Below, one piece after another: positions 34,401 through 44,750 of a stretch of DNA of 64,000 bases (positions within the stretch are counted from its first letter, which is position 1; every line of letters begins with the position of its first letter). Source of the stretch: Boswellia sacra (Eukaryota; Streptophyta; Magnoliopsida; Sapindales; Burseraceae); contig SNVD02007624.1 in the NCBI GenBank assembly GCA_013180625.2, positions 1 through 64,000 of the forward strand, written 5' to 3'. Made by a program: the position numbers and the translations under genes. The notes under the pieces were generated by a model. The model did not search any database and was not told the DNA's origin. It saw nothing but the letters and a program-made list of their open reading frames with translations.

Positions 34401-34639
34401 GAATCATTGCAGTAACGATAGTTCTTCAGGTGGTGATGGTGGAGTTCCTGAAGAAGTTTGCTGATACAGAGAGGTTGAATTGGAGGCAATGGGTAGCTTG
34501 TATCTTAATGGCAGCCGTCACATGGCCGATTGGCTGGTTTGTGAAGTTCATACCTGTTAGAGAGAAGCCAGTCTTCAGTTATCTTAATGGGTTATTAGGA
34601 TCTGTATCAAAAAAGTTGAAGCAGGGTATCTACCACTAA
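31490..34639 (+). CDS. Plasma-membrane-type calcium ATPase (ACA12/ACA13 type)
   Basis: This intronless frame of 1049 residues encodes a P2B ATPase that exports Ca2+ from the cytosol using ATP. The ATG at 31490 is used because the upstream in-frame TTG at 31472 is not a credible start. Residues ~27-47 (KAQKRWRVAYWTICSFRAML) form the basic, aromatic N-terminal calmodulin-binding autoinhibitor. The PEGLP calcium-site motif is at ~417, the phosphorylation site DKTGTL at Asp460, the nucleotide-binding KGAAEM near 583, and TGDGTNDAP at ~766-774. About ten membrane spans are expected, including the TM5-TM6 segment QLLWVNLIMDTLGALALATDRP. Lack of introns and overall similarity place it with ACA12/ACA13, which are plasma-membrane, stress- and pathogen-inducible pumps in Arabidopsis. 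I see no defect. Confidence 0.95.
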   Translation: MSEFDSKISNCDFSTLFFSITTTTLTKAQKRWRVAYWTICSFRAMLSYATEAKTRLHSDILYNHPYVALDIEPTTSNSHYDVKKVVSSSIDPNIDGAKLTEIVKKKDLDTLRNQGGVEGVATALGTSLENGISGSSEDIRKRSELFGANTYHKPPPKGFLYFVLDAFKDSTILILLVCAALALGFGIKEHGVGEGWYEGGSIFVAVFLVVFVSALSNFRQERQFDKLSKLSNNIKVEVLRDGRRQQVSIFDLVVGDVVFLKIGDQIPADGLFLDGYSLQVDESSMTGESEHVEVDSTKNPFLFAGSKVADGYGQMLVVSVGMNTAWGEMMSSISRDSNERTPLQARLDKLTSSIGKVGLAVAFLVLIVLLARYFTGNTKDENGIREYKRSKTDLDDVFNSVVRIVAAAVTIIVVAIPEGLPLAVTLTLAYSMKRMMADQAMVRKLSACETMGSANVICTDKTGTLTLNQMKVTEFWLGQERIEKESYNVVASNIRELFHQAVGLNTTGGVSKPVSGSLPEFSGSPTEKAILSWAVLELGMGMEKVKQRNDILHFETFNSEKKRSGVSIKSKADNKIHVHWKGAAEMILAMCSNYYENDGSIKTMHQNERSKMENIIHGMAASSLRCIAFAHKEISEEEIEYSDDGKTQQKLKEDDLTLLGIVGLKDPCRPGVKKAVEICRSAGVEIKMITGDNVFTAKAIATECGILTDQQGNGEEVVEGIQFRSYTDEERMEKVDKILVMARSSPFDKLLMVQCLKQKGCVVAVTGDGTNDAPALKEADIGLSMGIQGTEVAKESSDIVILDDNFTSVATVLRWGRCVYNNIQKFIQFQLTVNVAALVINFIAAVSAGEVPLTAVQLLWVNLIMDTLGALALATDRPTDELMKKQPVGRTEPLITNIMWRNLLSQSLYQIAILLTLQFKGDSIFNVSPEVNDTLIFNTFVLCQVFNEFNARKLEKKNVFKGIHKNRLFLGIIAVTIVLQVVMVEFLKKFADTERLNWRQWVACILMAAVTWPIGWFVKFIPVREKPVFSYLNGLLGSVSKKLKQGIYH

Positions 34640-34849
34640 AAAACCTCTTCCCGCAGACTTGGAACCTGAATTAAAAAAAGGCATGCTTGGGCAGAATGAC
34701 ATCCGATTGTCTCAGGATAGAGCATGTCTTTTTTTTTTTTTCTCTCTGTTGGCTCAAAAGAGAAATACAAGCTCTTTCCTGAGCTACTCGGGTTTGTAAT
34801 TCTTCCCAGGTATGTGTTTTATTATTTCAAACACTTACTTGTTCTAAGG

Positions 34850-35010
34850 TGATAGCCTAATTGGTTAGAGGTCTTGCAGTCGACCAAGGGGTCTGGGGAT
34901 AAAATTCTCTCCATTTCAATCTCAGCTGGAAGAGGAGGGGAGGGGATCATTTAATTTGAGTTTGTTGTGCATTGGAAGGGTGGGGTGCGTGGTTTAAAAA
35001 ACAAAAATAA
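34850..35010 (+). mobile_element. Possible tRNA-derived SINE
   Basis: TAGCCTAATTGGTTAGAGG at ~34855 fits an RNA polymerase III box A. About 40 bases later, GGGGATAAAATTCTC is a poor but placeable box B. The sequence then runs into a G-rich stretch and an A-rich tail near 34995-35010. It cannot fold as a normal tRNA. Target duplications were not found. Confidence 0.3.
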
Positions 35011-35549
35011 AAGATTTACTGCCATGGCTAGAATAGAGTGTTTTATTCTGCATAATGCACATATATTCTCGTGAAATGAGTTATATATGTATTTGTGTTG
35101 AGATTATTGAGTTGATGTTGCATAATAAAGTTATCTTTTTTACTTCCCACGTACTGGTCAAATAACATTGGTTGTTCTGGTTGTAATTGTGTGACATTTT
35201 GAAAGTCCTCTTTCAGGCATTAGCATTACAGATTTCAAAGCAAAGAAATCTACTCTGCTTCTTGTATAACAACTTTCGAGCCTATTGCATGCCAGCAATT
35301 ACCAATTTTGTGGATAACGGGCGGCATTACATGGATGCAATCGAATTACAATGAGAGCTATGTTAGAGAATGAAGTTGGGGACTATTTTGATAACTTAAG
35401 TTTTTGGAATAGGTAATTCTTTGACATGATATCAGAGTAGAAGGTCTTAACTTCAAGCCCTCACATATTTATATTTGGTATTTGTTTGTATCCCTCTCAT
35501 ATTACGATTCTCTCGTGATTATCTTTAACTTAACAAAATATAAATATAT

Positions 35550-35745
35550 GACTGGTATTTAATACAAAATACATGAGAGATGAGAGAGAACATGATAGAT
35601 CTCAATCGCTCCAGGTCAATAAAATTCACGTGACACAGATCATTAAATACATAATTGGTGGTTAATATAAATATGTGAGAGAAGAGAAACAATATGATAC
35701 TCTTAATTACTCTGAGTTAATAAAATTTACTTGACACGAGATCTA
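35550..35745. repeat. Degenerate ~110-bp tandem duplication
   Basis: TTAATACAAAATACATGAGAGA with TCGCTCC and GTCAATAAAATTCACGTGACAC (unit 1) is followed by TTAATATAAATATGTGAGAGA with TTACTCTG and GTTAATAAAATTTACTTGACAC (unit 2). Noncoding. Confidence 0.6.
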
Positions 35746-37252
35746 TAAAAATTAAGATCATGAGAGACGACCATAACTCCTCTCTTTTATAATTTTGGTT
35801 GCGTTGTTGTCCTGACAGATTTGGGCTCCGGCCGAACCATTTGGTCCATGTAGTTCACTAACTAGGACACAATTGGGATTGGAATCTTTTTGTTAATTTC
35901 TTTTGCATTCTTTCAGATGAACAAACTCAACAAGGATGACCTCGTATTCATCAATTCAACAGCGGCTTTAAATGGGCTGTAACCACCTATTAGAAATTCA
36001 ACTGAGCTGTCCAAGCTATTCTTGTTATTCTTCTTCGATGGCGAGGACTCATACAGAGCCATCCCAACTCTCAGAAACACGGGGCAAGAGAAAGTGTAAC
36101 CACTGTGGTAAAATGTTTTCAAGATTAAATGATATGTTTTATGAGATAGTTAACTTTAGGAAAATAGCTTAAAAGCTTCTTAAAGTTTTTAGATCTTGCG
36201 TTCCAAAAGGCATAAAACGATTTAAAAACATTTTTGAGCAAATTAATACTACTTCTTGACAAATGAATGAACATTTCAATATATTAATTAAAAAAAACAT
36301 GTTAAACATTTTTTCATTTATTTTAAGATGTGTAAAATAAGAATAAACTGACATAATCTTTAGCTTTGAATTGAATTAAACTATTACTATGCACTTTAAG
36401 TTCATTATATATGCTTTCATGTTCATATAAAATTTTGTTATAATTAATATTATTGGCTTCTCATCACTCATCCCATCGGCCGAAACTAATTAGTTCACTC
36501 AAGAGGCATTTGAAATTTTGAAGTGTGAGCATTTTTCATGAGCTTCAAAACTGAATTGTTAAGAAGCTCTATTTCACCGCTATGTACGTTACCTTGAAAA
36601 GAACTGAATCTATTGGTCATATGAGCGGCACGTGCACTATATATTGTGCTGCCCAGCTCAGCTGTAAAGCAGAGTTTTTCTTTCGAGAACCCGAATGCAA
36701 TAACACTTCTTTCTCTCTGCCATTCCTTCGCTTTATTCTCTTCTTGCTTTATCATTTGACAAACTCGGTCATCTTGTTTCCTTTATATATTATTTAAGAT
36801 CACTTAATTATTTTTACAACAGATTTAAACGCATAAAATTGATTGTAACAATTTTTTTTTTTAAATTTGATTCTTGAATAACGTAGTACACTCCCTTCCA
36901 GAATTGTAATTGATATATAAAAATCACGTCAGCATGAATCTTTCTTTGATTGGTCAAGGCTTGAATGACTAAGGATTTTCTTAATCAATATTCTCTTCCA
37001 TATGGTTAGTCTCTCTTAGATCTGAAAGTATAAATTAGTTATACGTAATATAATAGTAAACTCTAAAATAAAGTAGTACTGGAGGATTTAACGTAGTTCG
37101 GTTATAAAACCTACATCTACGGACAGCTTAGAGTTGAAATTCACTAAGTTCTTGTTTGTATAATATTTAGGTGCGTTTATAGTGCTGATTCACTCTCACA
37201 CACTGACCTAATCTTTGTAAAACAAAATCCTTCCGAGATCTTAAATTCTAGT

Positions 37253-37652
37253 TGTTGGGATGTAATGATCAACTCAGAACAGAATTTGGGAGAAAAATTA
37301 CTTGTATTAACAGAGAAAATTAATGTACAAGAATTATACAAAAACTCCACTAAAATTTCTGGAGCTCTCTTGGCTCTCTCTCTCAATCCTAAACTCTCTG
37401 GTTTAGACTCTGGACTCTCTCTGGAATCTCTCTGATGCTTAAACAAGGCAGAATTCGTCCCATATTTATAGGGAAAATTCTGCATACAAATTCAAATCAA
37501 ATTTGGCTACTTCCTTTGATTTTCAAAATTGGAGGTGCCTAACTAATTTGACTCTCAATGCATTCACATGGGAGGGATTCTGGAAGCCATGCATGTCATG
37601 CATGAGCTCAGCAGAATTCTAGAACTCATGCATGTCATGCATGAGCTCATCA
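37253..37652 (-). repeat. Copia 3' LTR
   Basis: Begins TGTTGGGATG and ends GAGCTCATCA on +; in element orientation it runs TGATGAGCTC to ATCCCAACA. It carries a TATA box (TATAAATA on -, near 37463-37470) and four CATGCATG motifs at 37588-37643. It is 400 bp, equal in length to the 5' LTR. Confidence 0.95.
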
Positions 37653-37665
37653 ATTCTCCCCCTCC
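37653..37665 (-). other. Copia polypurine tract
   Basis: On - the sequence GGAGGGGGAGAAT lies directly against the TG of the 3' LTR, the position where plus-strand DNA synthesis is primed. Confidence 0.85.
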
Positions 37666-37700
37666 ATCCCATGTGAAAAAAGGAGTAACAACAAAAGTAA

Positions 37701-40700
37701 TTAGACAGCTTCTAATCCAACTATGTCTCTGCATAGTTCTAGCTTGTCTCTGGTGACCACTTTTGTTAACATGTCGGCTGGATTCTCTTTAGTATGGATC
37801 TTCACTAGTTTCAACAGTTGCTTGTCCATCACCTCTCGTATCCAATGATAGCGGATGTCAATATGCTTCGTTCGAGAATGGTACACTGAGTTCTTGCTCA
37901 AATGCAGAGCACTTTGACTGTCACAGTGTACTTTATACTCCTTTTGCTCAATCCCAAGTTCTTGGAGAAATCGCTTCAGCCACAACATTTCTTTTCCAGC
38001 TTCCGCTGCGGCAATGTATTCTGCCTCTGTCGTGGATAGCGCAACACACTTCTGTAGTCTTGACTGCCATGATACAGCTCCCCCTGCAAAAGTGTAAACA
38101 AAACCTGATGTAGATTTCCTACTGTCAGGTTCTCCGGCCATATCTGAATCTGTATAGCCTTCCAAGATTGGATCAGCTCCCCCGTAACACAAGCATATCT
38201 TCGAAGTACCTTTAAGGTATCTGAGAATCCACTTGACTGCCTCCCAATGTTCTTTCCCTGGATTGGAAAGAAATCTGCTCACGACTCCTACAGCATGAGC
38301 AATATCTGGCCTTGTACACACCATGGCATACATCAAACTTCCTACAGCAGAAGAATAGGGTACCGACGCCATGTCCTCTATCTCTTTCTTGGATGAGGGA
38401 CATGATCTCTTGCTCAGCTTGAAGTGATTAGCCAGTGGTACACTAACTGGCTTAGCACTATCCATGTTGAACCTTTGGATCACACGTTCAACATATTTTT
38501 CTTGAGACAGCCATAATTTCTTTTGTTTCCTGTCTCGACGAATGTGCATCCCCAAGATTTGCTGAGCTGGTCCCAAGTCCTTCATATCGAAGGTTTTTGA
38601 TAGTTCATTCTTCAGCTGCTTTATTCTTGTTGCATCTTTTCCGACGATCAACATGTCGTCCACATATAACATTAATGCAACAAAGTCTCCACCTGGAAGT
38701 TTCTGAAAGTAGACGCATTGGTCTGCAGCGGTTCTTTTGTACCCATGACTCACCATGAAGGAGTCAAACTTCTTGTACCATTGCCTTGGTGCTTGTTTGA
38801 GGCCATACAAGCTCTTTTTGAGCTTGCACACGAGGTGTTCTTTTTCTGGAACCTCGAACCCTTCTGGCTGCTCCATGTAGATTTCTTCATGCAAGTCTCC
38901 ATGAAGAAATGCTGTCTTCATATCCATCTGTTCAAGCTCCAAATCAAGACTTGCTATTAATCCGAGGATGACGCGGATTGAGGACATTTTTACCACCGGT
39001 GAGAATATTTCATCAAAGTCAATTCCTTTCTTCTGAAGGAATCCTTTTACCACCAATCGGGCTTTGTGCTTTATCACCTTTCCTGTTCCATCTTTCTTGA
39101 GCTTGAATACCCACTTGTTCTTCAGTGCCTTCTTTCCGTCTGGGAGTTCAACCAGTTCATAAGTTTTGTTCTTCTCTAGAGAATTCATCTCATCTTGCAT
39201 TGCATACAGCCATCGTTCTTTGTCTGGATGAGATAAAGCTTCATAAAAGCTTTCTGGCTCCCCCTCATCAGTAAGCAGTGTGTACTCTGATTCCGGATAT
39301 CTCCTCGACGGAATCCGACCTCGCTCAGATCGTCGTAGCTGAGGTTCTTCATTTCCAGGAGGTATAGCAGCTTCTATAGGTGATTGTGGCTCCCCCGGCT
39401 CAGCAATCTCTTCATTTTCTTCCTCCTGATCTGCTTCTGGAACTTCATCTGGTACCTCGTCATTTCTTGTAGCATTTGGTGTTGGGGTAGAATCTGCAAC
39501 AATATCTGGGGCACTGCTAGTGGGATTTGTAGATATTGTTGTCTTTTCAGCGTCTTCATATGTTTGGTCTTCGTGAAATACGACATCTCTGCTCCGGATG
39601 ACTTTCTTTTCTTTGGGATCCCATAATCTGTATCCGAATTCTTCATCTCCATAACCGATGAAGATACATGGAACAGTTCTTGCATCGAGCTTCTGTCTGA
39701 GCTCCTTGGATACATGTACGAAGGCTAAACAACCAAACACTTTTAAATGATTATAGGAGGGTTTTTTATTAGACCATACCTTTTCTGGAATCTCGAAGTT
39801 CAGTGGTGCCGATGGTGCTCTGTTGATTAAGTAACAGGCGGTGCGAACTGCCTCCCCCCAGAATGGCTTGGGTAACTTAGCCAATCTGAGCATGCTTCTG
39901 ACTCGTTCCATGATGGTTCGATTCATCCTCTCGGCCACTCCATTGTGTTGTGGTGTGCGTGGGACTGTTCTTTCATGTCGAATGCCATATCTTCGACAGT
40001 AGGCATTGAACTCTCTGGAGGTATACTCGCCTCCGTTATCTGATCGAAGGCATTTTAATTTCTTACCCGTTTCACGTTCTACCATGGCGTGAAACTCCTT
40101 GAACTTCTCTAGAACTTCATCCTTCGTCCTGAGGAAATAAACCCACACTTTCCGAGATGCATCATCAATAAAGGTCAAGAAATACCTTTTACCGCCTAAG
40201 GACTCGACTTCGAGAGGTCCGCATACATCACTGTGTACTAGCTCCAATAGCTTTGATTTCTTCACTGATGAGGAGCTGAATGACACCCTCCGTTGTTTCC
40301 CGTACAAACAATAGTCGCAAGGATGAGACGCTGCATCCTTGGAAACAGTGATCAGCTTCTTTTTCTGAAGGGTTGATAAACCCTTTTAACCCATGTGACC
40401 GAGCCTTTTATGCCACAAATCTAGAGGTACCATGTGCTCTGCTACATGAAGGCTCTCTCCGTTTATCTTTACATGAGTCCTGTAAAGATTGTCACATAAT
40501 TTACCTCGAGCAACCACCATGACCCCTTTCAACATCTTCCATGTACCGTTGGTGAAGCAGCTCTCATAACCTTGCTGATCAAAGGCTTTTACCGAGAGCA
40601 AGTTGAGTCGAAGATCTGGCACATGACGAACGTCCTTCAAAGTTATTTTGCATCCGACGTTTGTTTGGAATTGAATATCACCAATTCCCATGATTTTGGC

Positions 40701-41690
40701 GGTGCTGTTGTTTCCCATCTTCACTATCCCAAAGTCTCCTGCTTTGTACGTGGTGAAGATTTCTCTGCAAGGAGTGACGTGGCAGGAAGCTGCTGTGTCA
40801 ATGACCTATTCTACTCCTTGATCTGCTGTGTGGAAGCACGTCTCTTCTGCACAGATGGTTACATCTTCTACCACTGTAACTCGTGGTTCTTCGTTGCTTT
40901 GTGCCTGTGAACTCTCCTGGTTCTGCTTCCGAAGACTGCGACAATTTCTCTTCAAATGTCCCTCTTTGCCACAGTTGTAGCACTTGTATGTGGGTCTCCG
41001 CCCATCTGATGACCTGCCCCTTGATCTGCCTCTGCTTTTGCTTCTACCTCTTCTCCAGTCTTCACCTCGAGACTGTCTTCCTCGATTCTCTGTGATGTAG
41101 GCTTCATCTTGACTGGCGCCTGCATCTTTTCTTCTTGCCTCCTCGTTCATTAAGGCATCCTTAACCATTGATAGGGTAAGTCTGCCTCCGGGTGCTGAAT
41201 TACTGATGGAGACCACTAACGTCTCCCATGAATCTGGAAGGGAACTGAGAAGTAGAAGTGCTTGTTCTTCGTCTCCAAGCTGTAACTCGACTGCTGTCAA
41301 CTGATTCACCAAGTTCTGGAACTCACTTGTATGTTCTGCTACAGGAGTTCCGCTCCGCAACTTCAAGTTCACAAGCCGTCTCATCAGGATGGCTTTGTTT
41401 CGTGCTGACTTGGCTTGATACATACTCTCTAATTTTTTCCATAGAGTATATGCATCTGTTTCTTTGGCTACATGGTGGAAGACACTATGATCGATCCATT
41501 GTCTGATCTGACCGATGCATTTTCTATTAATTTTCTTCCACTCTGCCTCTTTTTCTGTCTCAGGTCTCTGCCCTTCAAATTCTATAGGGTCATATAGATC
41601 CTTACAACTAAGGAGATCCTCCATCCTGGGCCTCCATAGTGTGTAATTTGTAGCAGTCAATTTTATCATGGCTCCGGATGATTCTTCCAT
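37701..41690 (-). pseudogene. Copia gag-pol polyprotein with two in-frame stops
   Basis: The ATG at 41690 opens a UBN2/RVT-type gag (LTATNYTLWRPRMEDLL) with a CCHC knuckle CYNCGKEGHLKRNC. A TAG at 40806-40808 stands where related elements have Trp before the protease motif VIDTAASCHV. A TAA near 40386-40388 interrupts the pre-integrase segment after LWHKRLGHMG. Downstream the frame is open to 37701. It shows the integrase zinc segment and DDE core (SDVCGPL, LRSDNGGEY, TPQHNGVAERMNRT), reverse transcriptase with YVDDMLIVG near 38660, and RNase H (TDSDMAGEPDSRKSTSG, STTEAEYIAA). Only the two nonsense changes are seen, with no frameshift. The TAG at the gag/protease junction could in principle be read through, but simple mutation is more likely. 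Confidence 0.93.
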
Positions 41691-42031
41691 TTTAGAATAA
41701 TTAATTCACTAAAATGGAAATTGAATTTCAAAAATCCGAGCCCACCGTTACGTCCGGAACGGTCAAATTAGGTGGAATAGCCTCTTCCGGGGCTCAAAAA
41801 TTCTTTTTATACAATAAATACTAAGCTTGGAAACTTTAAGGACTAAACTGAAATTTCTTAAGGGCTAAACTGAAATTTCAGAAACTAAAAGGGGCACAGT
41901 GTTATTCACCAGAACTACAGGGGCCAAACTGATATTTCCTAGGGACTGAAATGTAAATTTCATAAACTCAGGGGTCAAAATGCAATTACCCAGAAATACA
42001 GGGGCCAAAATGTAATTTTCCAGCGTTGTGC

Positions 42032-42178
42032 TGACGTGGCAACGTGGGGACCACTGTGCTGACGTGTCGGTGACGTGGCGTGCTGACGTGTCAGGATGAC
42101 GTGGCGATATGCTGACGTGGCCTGGTGACGTGGCAAAAAGGTCGCTGACGTGGCTGATGACACGGTGCTGACGTGGTC
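42032..42178. promoter_or_regulatory. Array of nine TGACGTG(G/T) motifs in the Copia leader
   Basis: Between the 5' LTR and gag, TGACGTGGC, TGACGTGTC or TGACGTGGT occurs nine times in ~147 bases. The ACGT core within GACGTGGC is the kind bound by plant bZIP factors (G-box, C-box and ABRE-like sites). The neighbouring 41840-42020 is a degenerate ~37-bp repeat around GGGGCCAAAATGTAATTT. Confidence 0.75.
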
Positions 42179-42441
42179 GTCTTCTTCCTTGGAATGGCGC
42201 GTGCAGCGCGTGGGGCGAGTGACGCCCACTCGCAGACCAGGTCGGAGGCGCGTGCGGCGTTTCTGGACGTCGGATTCGTCACCGGAAAATTGCAGAATGA
42301 TCAGGACGACGTCACGAACACACTGGACACTTCAAATTCGAAATTCGATGACTTTCCGAAAAATCGAAATTTTCCAGAAACAGGGGACAAATTTTCTCTG
42401 AATTTTTTCCTTTCTGTTCTGACGTTCCAGGAGCTCAACGA

Positions 42442-42454
42442 GGCTCTGATACCA
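42442..42454 (-). other. Copia primer-binding site (initiator tRNA-Met)
   Basis: On - the sequence TGGTATCAGAGCC complements the 3' end of plant initiator tRNA-Met, two bases from the 5' LTR, as in Tnt1 and most plant Copia elements. Confidence 0.93.
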
Positions 42455-42456
42455 CT

Positions 42457-42856
42457 TGTTGGGATCTAATGATCAACTCAGAACAGAATTTGGGAGAAAA
42501 ATTACTTGTATTAACAGAGAAAATTAATGTACAAGAATTATACAAAAACTCCACTAAAATTTCTGGAGCTCTCCTGGCTCTCTCTCTCAATCATAAACTC
42601 TCTGGTTTAGACTCTGGACTCTCTCTGGAATCTCTCTGATGCTTAAACAAGGCAGAATTCGTCCCATATTTATAGGGAAAATTCTGCATACAAATTCAAA
42701 TCAAATTTGGCTACTTCTTTTGATTTTCAAAATTAGAGGTGCCTAACTAATTTGACTCTCAATGCATTCACATGGGAGGGATTCTGGAAGCCATGCATGT
42801 CATGCATGAGCTCAGCAGAATTCTAGAACTCATGCATGTCATGCATGAGCTCATCA
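42457..42856 (-). repeat. Copia 5' LTR with RY motifs and TATA box
   Basis: Same ends as the 3' LTR. On - a TATAAATA box lies at 42667-42674 and four CATGCATG (RY) motifs lie at 42792-42847, about 120-180 bases upstream of it, in U3. The RY motifs form two 21-bp palindromes with 10-bp arms CTCATGCATG (one arm imperfect in the first). Confidence 0.93.
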
Positions 42857-43844
42857 CTAGTGACACTGCCTACTCTCTGTCGTTGAAAACTTAATAACAC
42901 ACTGTTAAATAAATTGTAACAATAATATCTGACACTGAATTACATAAACACTTAACCCGCAATCCTGAGTGACTATTAATTCAAACAAACGTAACCAAAA
43001 TTCATGCACAAATATAATCTCTCATACATGAATAAAACCCTCATTAAATATAATCAAAGTAACATTCCAATTTTTGCGTTGAAGCTCTCCTCAATTTCTT
43101 GAAATGCCGTAACCTACACACATACACCCCATCCATATAAGTTTATGTGAAATAACATTATATAATGTGAATCCTGATTGTCATTTCTCACCAATATCCT
43201 GTAGAATCTCAATCAAACTCAATCGGTAAGAATATGATAAATATCAATAATATAAGAAGTGATATAGATAATCTACTAAATACAATAAGACATAAATAAA
43301 TATGTTCATAATTGAACCAGAATACTGCAATAATGTACTAATCTATTAGAGATATTTAATAAAAATCAAATACTTCTTAAATCATACTTCTAGAAACAGT
43401 AAAATAAGAAACAATATAACATCTTGTTTTAATTACAAGTTGGCCAAAAAAATCATGTGCATAACACATGCTTAAGTGTCACGTTTTTTACACCAACAGC
43501 CTCTTCTATGATGGTTGGTCTTCTCTATGATGCGGAAGTTAAAGAAAAAGATAAATTGAACAAAAATTCAAAATCTGATAAATTGATAATAATGAGAATT
43601 GATTACAAAATTAGGATAAATTAACTTTTATATAGGTTAAATAATCATAATACTTGTAAAAAGGTAAAATTAGAATAAGGGAATAAAATCTTTCAAAAAC
43701 TAAAATATCCTAAGATACTGGAATCCTAATTAAACAAGAAAATAATATTTGACTAAGATAATAAAAATCCTAATTAAACTCAAATTAAAATAAGAAAAAT
43801 CTAAACAAGCCTAATTTGACTCAAACAACTCAAAAAGGAAAAGT
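42857..43844. other. AT-rich noncoding stretch
   Basis: No gene, RNA or mobile-element end was recognised beyond the CTAGT target duplication at its left edge. Confidence 0.4.
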
Positions 43845-44459
43845 CTAATTCAAATAGGAAAGAAAATAAGCTAAGAAAAGGAATTCTGAAATCATTAGGA
43901 AAGCTAAAAAACGACGTTGTGAGGGCTTACCTTCAAACCAGAAAGCCTTGTAAGGGCTCGCCAAGACCGATGCGAGGGCTCCCCATTGATTCTGCCTAGA
44001 ACACCCACTTTTGCTGCTTGCTTCATACTTTTGTCCTACATCAGTTCCCCTCTTCTTGAAAAGAACTCGTCCTTGAGTATGCTTATTTGGAGAATGAAAT
44101 TTTATATAAATTAGCAAGTCTCTTGATATGTTGAACACAAGCCCTTGGTCTACAAATTTCTTCAACACCAGAAAATAATGCAATTGACTAACAATGGAAA
44201 ACACGTCCTTGTCTAGACCTTGTTCCACATCCATATTATTCCTAACGTACTCTTCATTTATAAAAGGATTAGATACCGTAACACATTGCCTCTTCTCACC
44301 CTCTTGGAAAAAACTCACTCTCGAGTTTTCTTGGTGTAACTCCTTATCATCAATATAATGTTCTGTAATCAACCAAGCAAAAATAAAATCTTCCACAACA
44401 AACAACAAATTAGCAATTAAGCTTACCCTTTTGCTTTCCCACATATCCTCAATTGCCAT
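43845..44459 (-). CDS. Unrecognised ORF, possibly a retroelement tail
   Basis: An open frame of 204 residues runs from the ATG at 44459 (MAIEDMWESKRVSL). It lacks a domain I can name. The segment KFHSPNKHTQGRVLFKKRGTDVGQ is of interest: in the next frame the same DNA reads LKDEFFSRRGE, which resembles the end of many plant Ty3/Gypsy polyproteins. The frame may therefore be a chance product of an old Gypsy 3' region rather than a host gene. It is AT-rich, with no visible signal peptide. Confidence 0.3.
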   Translation of the reverse strand: MAIEDMWESKRVSLIANLLFVVEDFIFAWLITEHYIDDKELHQENSRVSFFQEGEKRQCVTVSNPFINEEYVRNNMDVEQGLDKDVFSIVSQLHYFLVLKKFVDQGLVFNISRDLLIYIKFHSPNKHTQGRVLFKKRGTDVGQKYEASSKSGCSRQNQWGALASVLASPYKAFWFEGKPSQRRFLAFLMISEFLFLAYFLSYLN

Positions 44460-44750
44460 CCTTGCATAAGATATTAACCAAGACAATAACCGATTGTCAT
44501 CCTTCTTTGTCTTGACTTTGACTCTTGATTAACTAACTTTGACATGATAAACCCTTGAAACAAGCCTCCAAACCTTTAAGCTTTTTACGTTTGCATCACA
44601 ACTCTTTTCTTTTTGGACATAAAATCTTGATGTAAGCTCAAAAGAAAAATTTGAAAGCAAACAAAGCAAGTTAAAATTCTATAGGGGTTTTTCTATCACA
44701 AAGAAAACCTGAAAGGGGTCGAATGATAGTTCCCAAAAATCTGTAACAAT

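Larger units (their letters stand above)
34640..37252. other. Intergenic region between ATPase and Copia element
   Basis: The ATPase 3' UTR probably covers the first ~200 bases. Apart from the SINE-like and tandem-repeat entries in this stretch, the only hint of coding is a short + frame at 36038-36172 (KRKCNHCGKMFSRL). It resembles the start of a BED-type zinc finger as in hAT transposases, but it is too short to call. Confidence 0.35.
37253..42856 (-). mobile_element. Ty1/Copia LTR retrotransposon (Tnt1/Tork-like)
   Basis: Two 400-bp LTRs bound a 5604-bp element transcribed leftwards. The 5-bp target duplication CTAGT is perfect (37248-37252 and 42857-42861). A primer-binding site for initiator tRNA-Met lies two bases inside the right (5') LTR, and a polypurine tract abuts the left (3') LTR. 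The internal order gag, protease, integrase, RT, RNase H is that of Copia. The LTRs differ at about five of 400 positions by eye, so insertion is recent. The copy is nonautonomous because gag-pol has two stop codons. Confidence 0.96.

Noticed and set aside
34850..34925. tRNA gene
   Set aside because: Only box A is good; box B is degenerate and no acceptor stem or cloverleaf forms.
36038..36172. BED zinc-finger gene
   Set aside because: Only one C-x2-C half-motif is visible and the frame stops soon after; too short to support.
40572..40910. 112-residue frame antisense to Copia gag-pol
   Set aside because: Shadow of the protease/integrase coding region on the other strand.
42150..42469. Open frames of 83-98 residues on + in the Copia leader
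   Set aside because: They run antisense to the element through the primer-binding site into the LTR and have no domain.
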